NCBI GenBank assembly: GCA_039519185.1
Contig: CM076849.1
Location: forward strand, 65,144,834-65,208,833
Direction: 5' to 3'
Origin: Astragalus membranaceus
Lineage: Eukaryota; Streptophyta; Magnoliopsida; Fabales; Fabaceae
DNA length: 64,000 bases
Positions within the stretch are counted from its first letter, which is position 1, and each line of letters begins with the position of its first letter. The translations under genes were made by a program, and so were the position numbers. Below the pieces are notes generated by a model that saw nothing but the letters and a program-made list of their open reading frames with translations, searched no databases and had not been told where the DNA came from. This document shows positions 61,901 to 64,000 of this stretch, one piece after another.

Positions 61901-63526
61901 TCATGCTTCTGATAACAGATAACAGTGTATCACATAGCATTCCTCCTCTTGTTGTATCGCCTTCACCATAGTTTTAAGTGAAGCCAGGTGCTTGCTTAAT
62001 GATGGTTCACCTCTAGCCTTGAACTTCTGTCCTCCTTCTTTCCACTTGATTACCGAATTCTTAAAATTAGCCTTGATATCTCCAAGACTCGTGAGCCAAT
62101 CCATCCCTAAGACTAGCTCAGTCTCTGTCAATGTCATCAAAAAGAAGTTCTGAGTAACTGCTATACCATGCACTTGCACTGTGAGACCCACACACACGCC
62201 TCTATGTGTTATCTTCTCTCCATTTCCCACCTCTATGGTGTAATCAGCTATATCATCAAGCTTCAAGTGCAACTCCTCAACTAACTTGTGAGAAATAAAA
62301 TTAGTTGATGCCCTAGAATCTATCAATATCAACACTGCTCTTCCATTGATTACTCCCCAAATATTAAATGATTGATTTGAGGTTAATCCCACCTTGCTTT
62401 TGAGAGATATTTGTAGTGTTTTCATCTCCACAGTAGCTTCGGTTACCTCATCTGCCTCCTTCTCTTCTTCCTCTGTTCCCTCTCCTTCTTCATCCTCAAT
62501 TTGCACAACCCTGTAATGTTTCATTTTACAGACATGGTCGTGTCCGCACCTTTCCCCGCATTTAAAACAAATCCCCTTCTTACTCAATTCCCTCAATTCC
62601 TCCTGTGACAGTTTCTTTCTTATCCCCTGTTTCTTTTCCGCACCATCAAATTGAGTTTTCGTATCCACTGGGTTTCCAGTAGTTGGGCCTGACCCAGTTT
62701 TGGGCTTGGATACAAATACTCGACTACGACCCGCTTCCCAATCCGAAGAGCTTGACCCGAATTTCCACTCACTTCCATCGTTCTTCTCCTTCGTCGCTCC
62801 CTACTCTTCTTCCACGCGAGATTCTTCTCTTCAATCAACAACGCGCGATCCATCAGTTGCTATAATCCTCGCGTTTGGTGAAGCTTCAACTCATGTTGAA
62901 TGTCTTCGCGTAAGCCATTTAGGAAAATGCTTTCAAGCATTACGCGTTTGTCACGTTTCAACGGAGCCATAAGTAACTCGACTTGTTCGCAATATTCCAT
63001 CACTGTACCCATTTGCTTCACACTGAGAATCGGTCCAAGAGGATTTCGCACCAGTGCGGGGTGAAATTGACGTATCATAGCCTGCTTAAATTCCTCCCAA
63101 CTGGGTTCAAGGTTTTGCTCTTCCCACCATTGATACCAGTTTAGAGCTCTTCCATCAAGGGCTATTACCACCGCTTCCAACATCTCATCCTCCTCCACAC
63201 CGTTGATTCTAAAATACCGCTCTACTTTTCGTCAACCATTCGTAAGCCTCACCTCCTTCGAAAACAGGAATTTCCAGCTTTCTTCCTCGCAGATGGTGAC
63301 GACGATGAATCGGGCTTCCATCAAACGATGATTCCATTTCTGTTGGTGATTCTTCACCTTCCACTATTCCTTCATCATTCTCGCGAGGACGACCACGATG
63401 TCGTGGTGGTCGCTGTTCAAGCAATTGCCTGATTTCGTCCAGCTACGTTTTGGACTCCAGCTTCATCTTTTGTAGATTCTGCTCCAACTTCTCCATTCGT
63501 TCATCCATTGCAGTTTTTTTGACCAT
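61901..63526 (-). pseudogene. gag and protease of the Reina-type element
   Basis: Start MVKKTAMDERMEKLEQN at 63526 leads into a TAG about 80 bp on, then frames with LEIPVFEGGEAYEWL, LDGRALNWYQWWEEQN and QFHPALVRNPLGPILSVKQM (gag core) that are linked by frameshifts at about 63205 and 62855. A zinc knuckle CFKCGERCGHDHVC, an acidic linker and the protease follow; the protease active site reads LIDSRAST, with Arg where the family has the Gly of DSGA. NFFLMTLTETELVLGMDWL closes the domain. Confidence 0.82.
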
Positions 63527-63551
63527 AGTTCAAGCTTGCTCTGATACCAAT

Positions 63552-63793
63552 GATAGAAGTATCAATGTAACAGTAATAAAAGAAAGACAAATAGGATAAT
63601 GGTGTAGGTATATTTCATCTGAATCAGTAAAATTATAGAGAAACAAGTTCAAATGGAAATAGAAAATAGAAGAAACAAGTGCAATGACTCTAGAATAGAG
63701 TTCTGTACTCCCACCCAAGCCTAGCCCAATTCTTTCCTGCCTCACTCTTAGTTACTACCCTCCTTTTATTCCTTCCCTCAACTACTATGTGTG
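63552..63793 (-). repeat. 5' LTR (3' portion) of the Reina-type element
   Basis: On the minus strand the LTR ends ACTTCTATCA one base before the primer-binding site. The 242 bp shared with 49851-50092 define its minimum extent; it may continue to the right, where no second copy exists for comparison. Confidence 0.8.
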
Positions 63794-64000
63794 ATGTTTC
63801 ACATTCTCTCTCTGTAATGTGAGCCCACATGGAGCTTGGATGAAGTGTTTCCTATACTTTGTTTTCTTTTAATAATTGTATATTTGTAAGACACTTACAT
63901 TTTCGGCCATGTGGCTTTGAGTAGATGGCCTACAGCCTAGACTAGTTTTTGTGGCTAAAGGCCTTTCTTGTAATTGTGGATTTGGGCTTTATATTGTGGA
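63794..64000. other. right edge of the window, undefined
   Basis: Either the upstream part of the LTR or flanking DNA. No gene recognised. Contains short inverted words (GGCCATGTGGC, GTGGCTAAAGGCC). Confidence 0.4.

Larger units (their letters stand above)
59405..63551 (-). mobile_element. Reina-type Ty3/gypsy retrotransposon (chromovirus), main body
   Basis: Minus-strand element. A primer-binding site complementary to initiator tRNA-Met (TGGTATCAGAGC on the minus strand) lies at 63539-63550, right beside the LTR that starts at 63552. Gag, protease, reverse transcriptase, RNase H and integrase follow in the chromovirus order. The integrase (DILMVVDRLTKYAHF style, here DTILMVVDRLTKYAHFIALA, then FEALYGRKPPVLIRG) is typical of the Reina clade. 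The end of pol and the 3' LTR lie at 50247-49851 beyond the CACTA insertion. Several stops and frameshifts make it dead. Confidence 0.87.

Overview
The window is plant nuclear DNA, most likely from a legume (Fabaceae). Evidence for a plant: spliced genes with GT..AG introns, a chloroplast-type fructokinase-like gene, a mitochondrial HPPK-DHPS gene, and plant-specific transposon families (Ty3/gypsy chromoviruses, Tat-lineage elements, CACTA, MULE, Stowaway and Tourist MITEs, a tRNA-derived SINE). The legume call rests on a remembered resemblance of the HPPK-DHPS protein to the pea enzyme and is an inference.

Layout. 1-12 kb: a transposon graveyard. A Tekay-like Ty3/gypsy pol fragment is split by a 2.8-kb solo LTR, followed by an LTR remnant, a decayed minus-strand Tat-lineage element with an extra archaeal-type RNase H, and a broken GRF zinc-finger gene. 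13-27 kb: a gene island with four genes that can be reconstructed exon by exon: 6-phosphogluconolactonase (+), fructokinase-like FLN2 (-), HPPK-DHPS (+) and an RRM protein of the cyclophilin-E type (-). FLN2 and HPPK-DHPS are head to head with 637 bp between start codons. Small elements (SINE, Tourist-like and Stowaway MITEs) sit between or inside these genes.

27-39.3 kb: one MULE with an OTU-type protease domain, bounded by a 9-bp target duplication and terminal inverted repeats. Both ends carry arrays of about 35-bp palindromes. It has been split by a young Tekay retrotransposon in the order LTR-internal-LTR-partial internal. 39.3-47.3 kb: low-complexity repeats, a hAT-like element, a CACTA element with a truncated transposase but an intact-looking second gene, and a second CACTA 5' end. 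47.6-48.9 kb: a copper amine oxidase pseudogene.

49.8-63.8 kb: a three-level nest. A minus-strand Reina-type Ty3/gypsy element is interrupted by a 9.2-kb CACTA element (50248-59404), itself interrupted by a 5.7-kb CACTA element (52908-58581). The inner one carries exon-intron fragments of three host genes (RCC1-repeat protein, LEUNIG-type WD40 protein, GAPN/ALDH11), all on the same strand. This Pack-CACTA-like capture and the palindrome arrays of the MULE are the most interesting structures here. I found no sign of a wholly new system. Exon boundaries and repeat limits were read by eye and have not been tested by alignment or RNA data.
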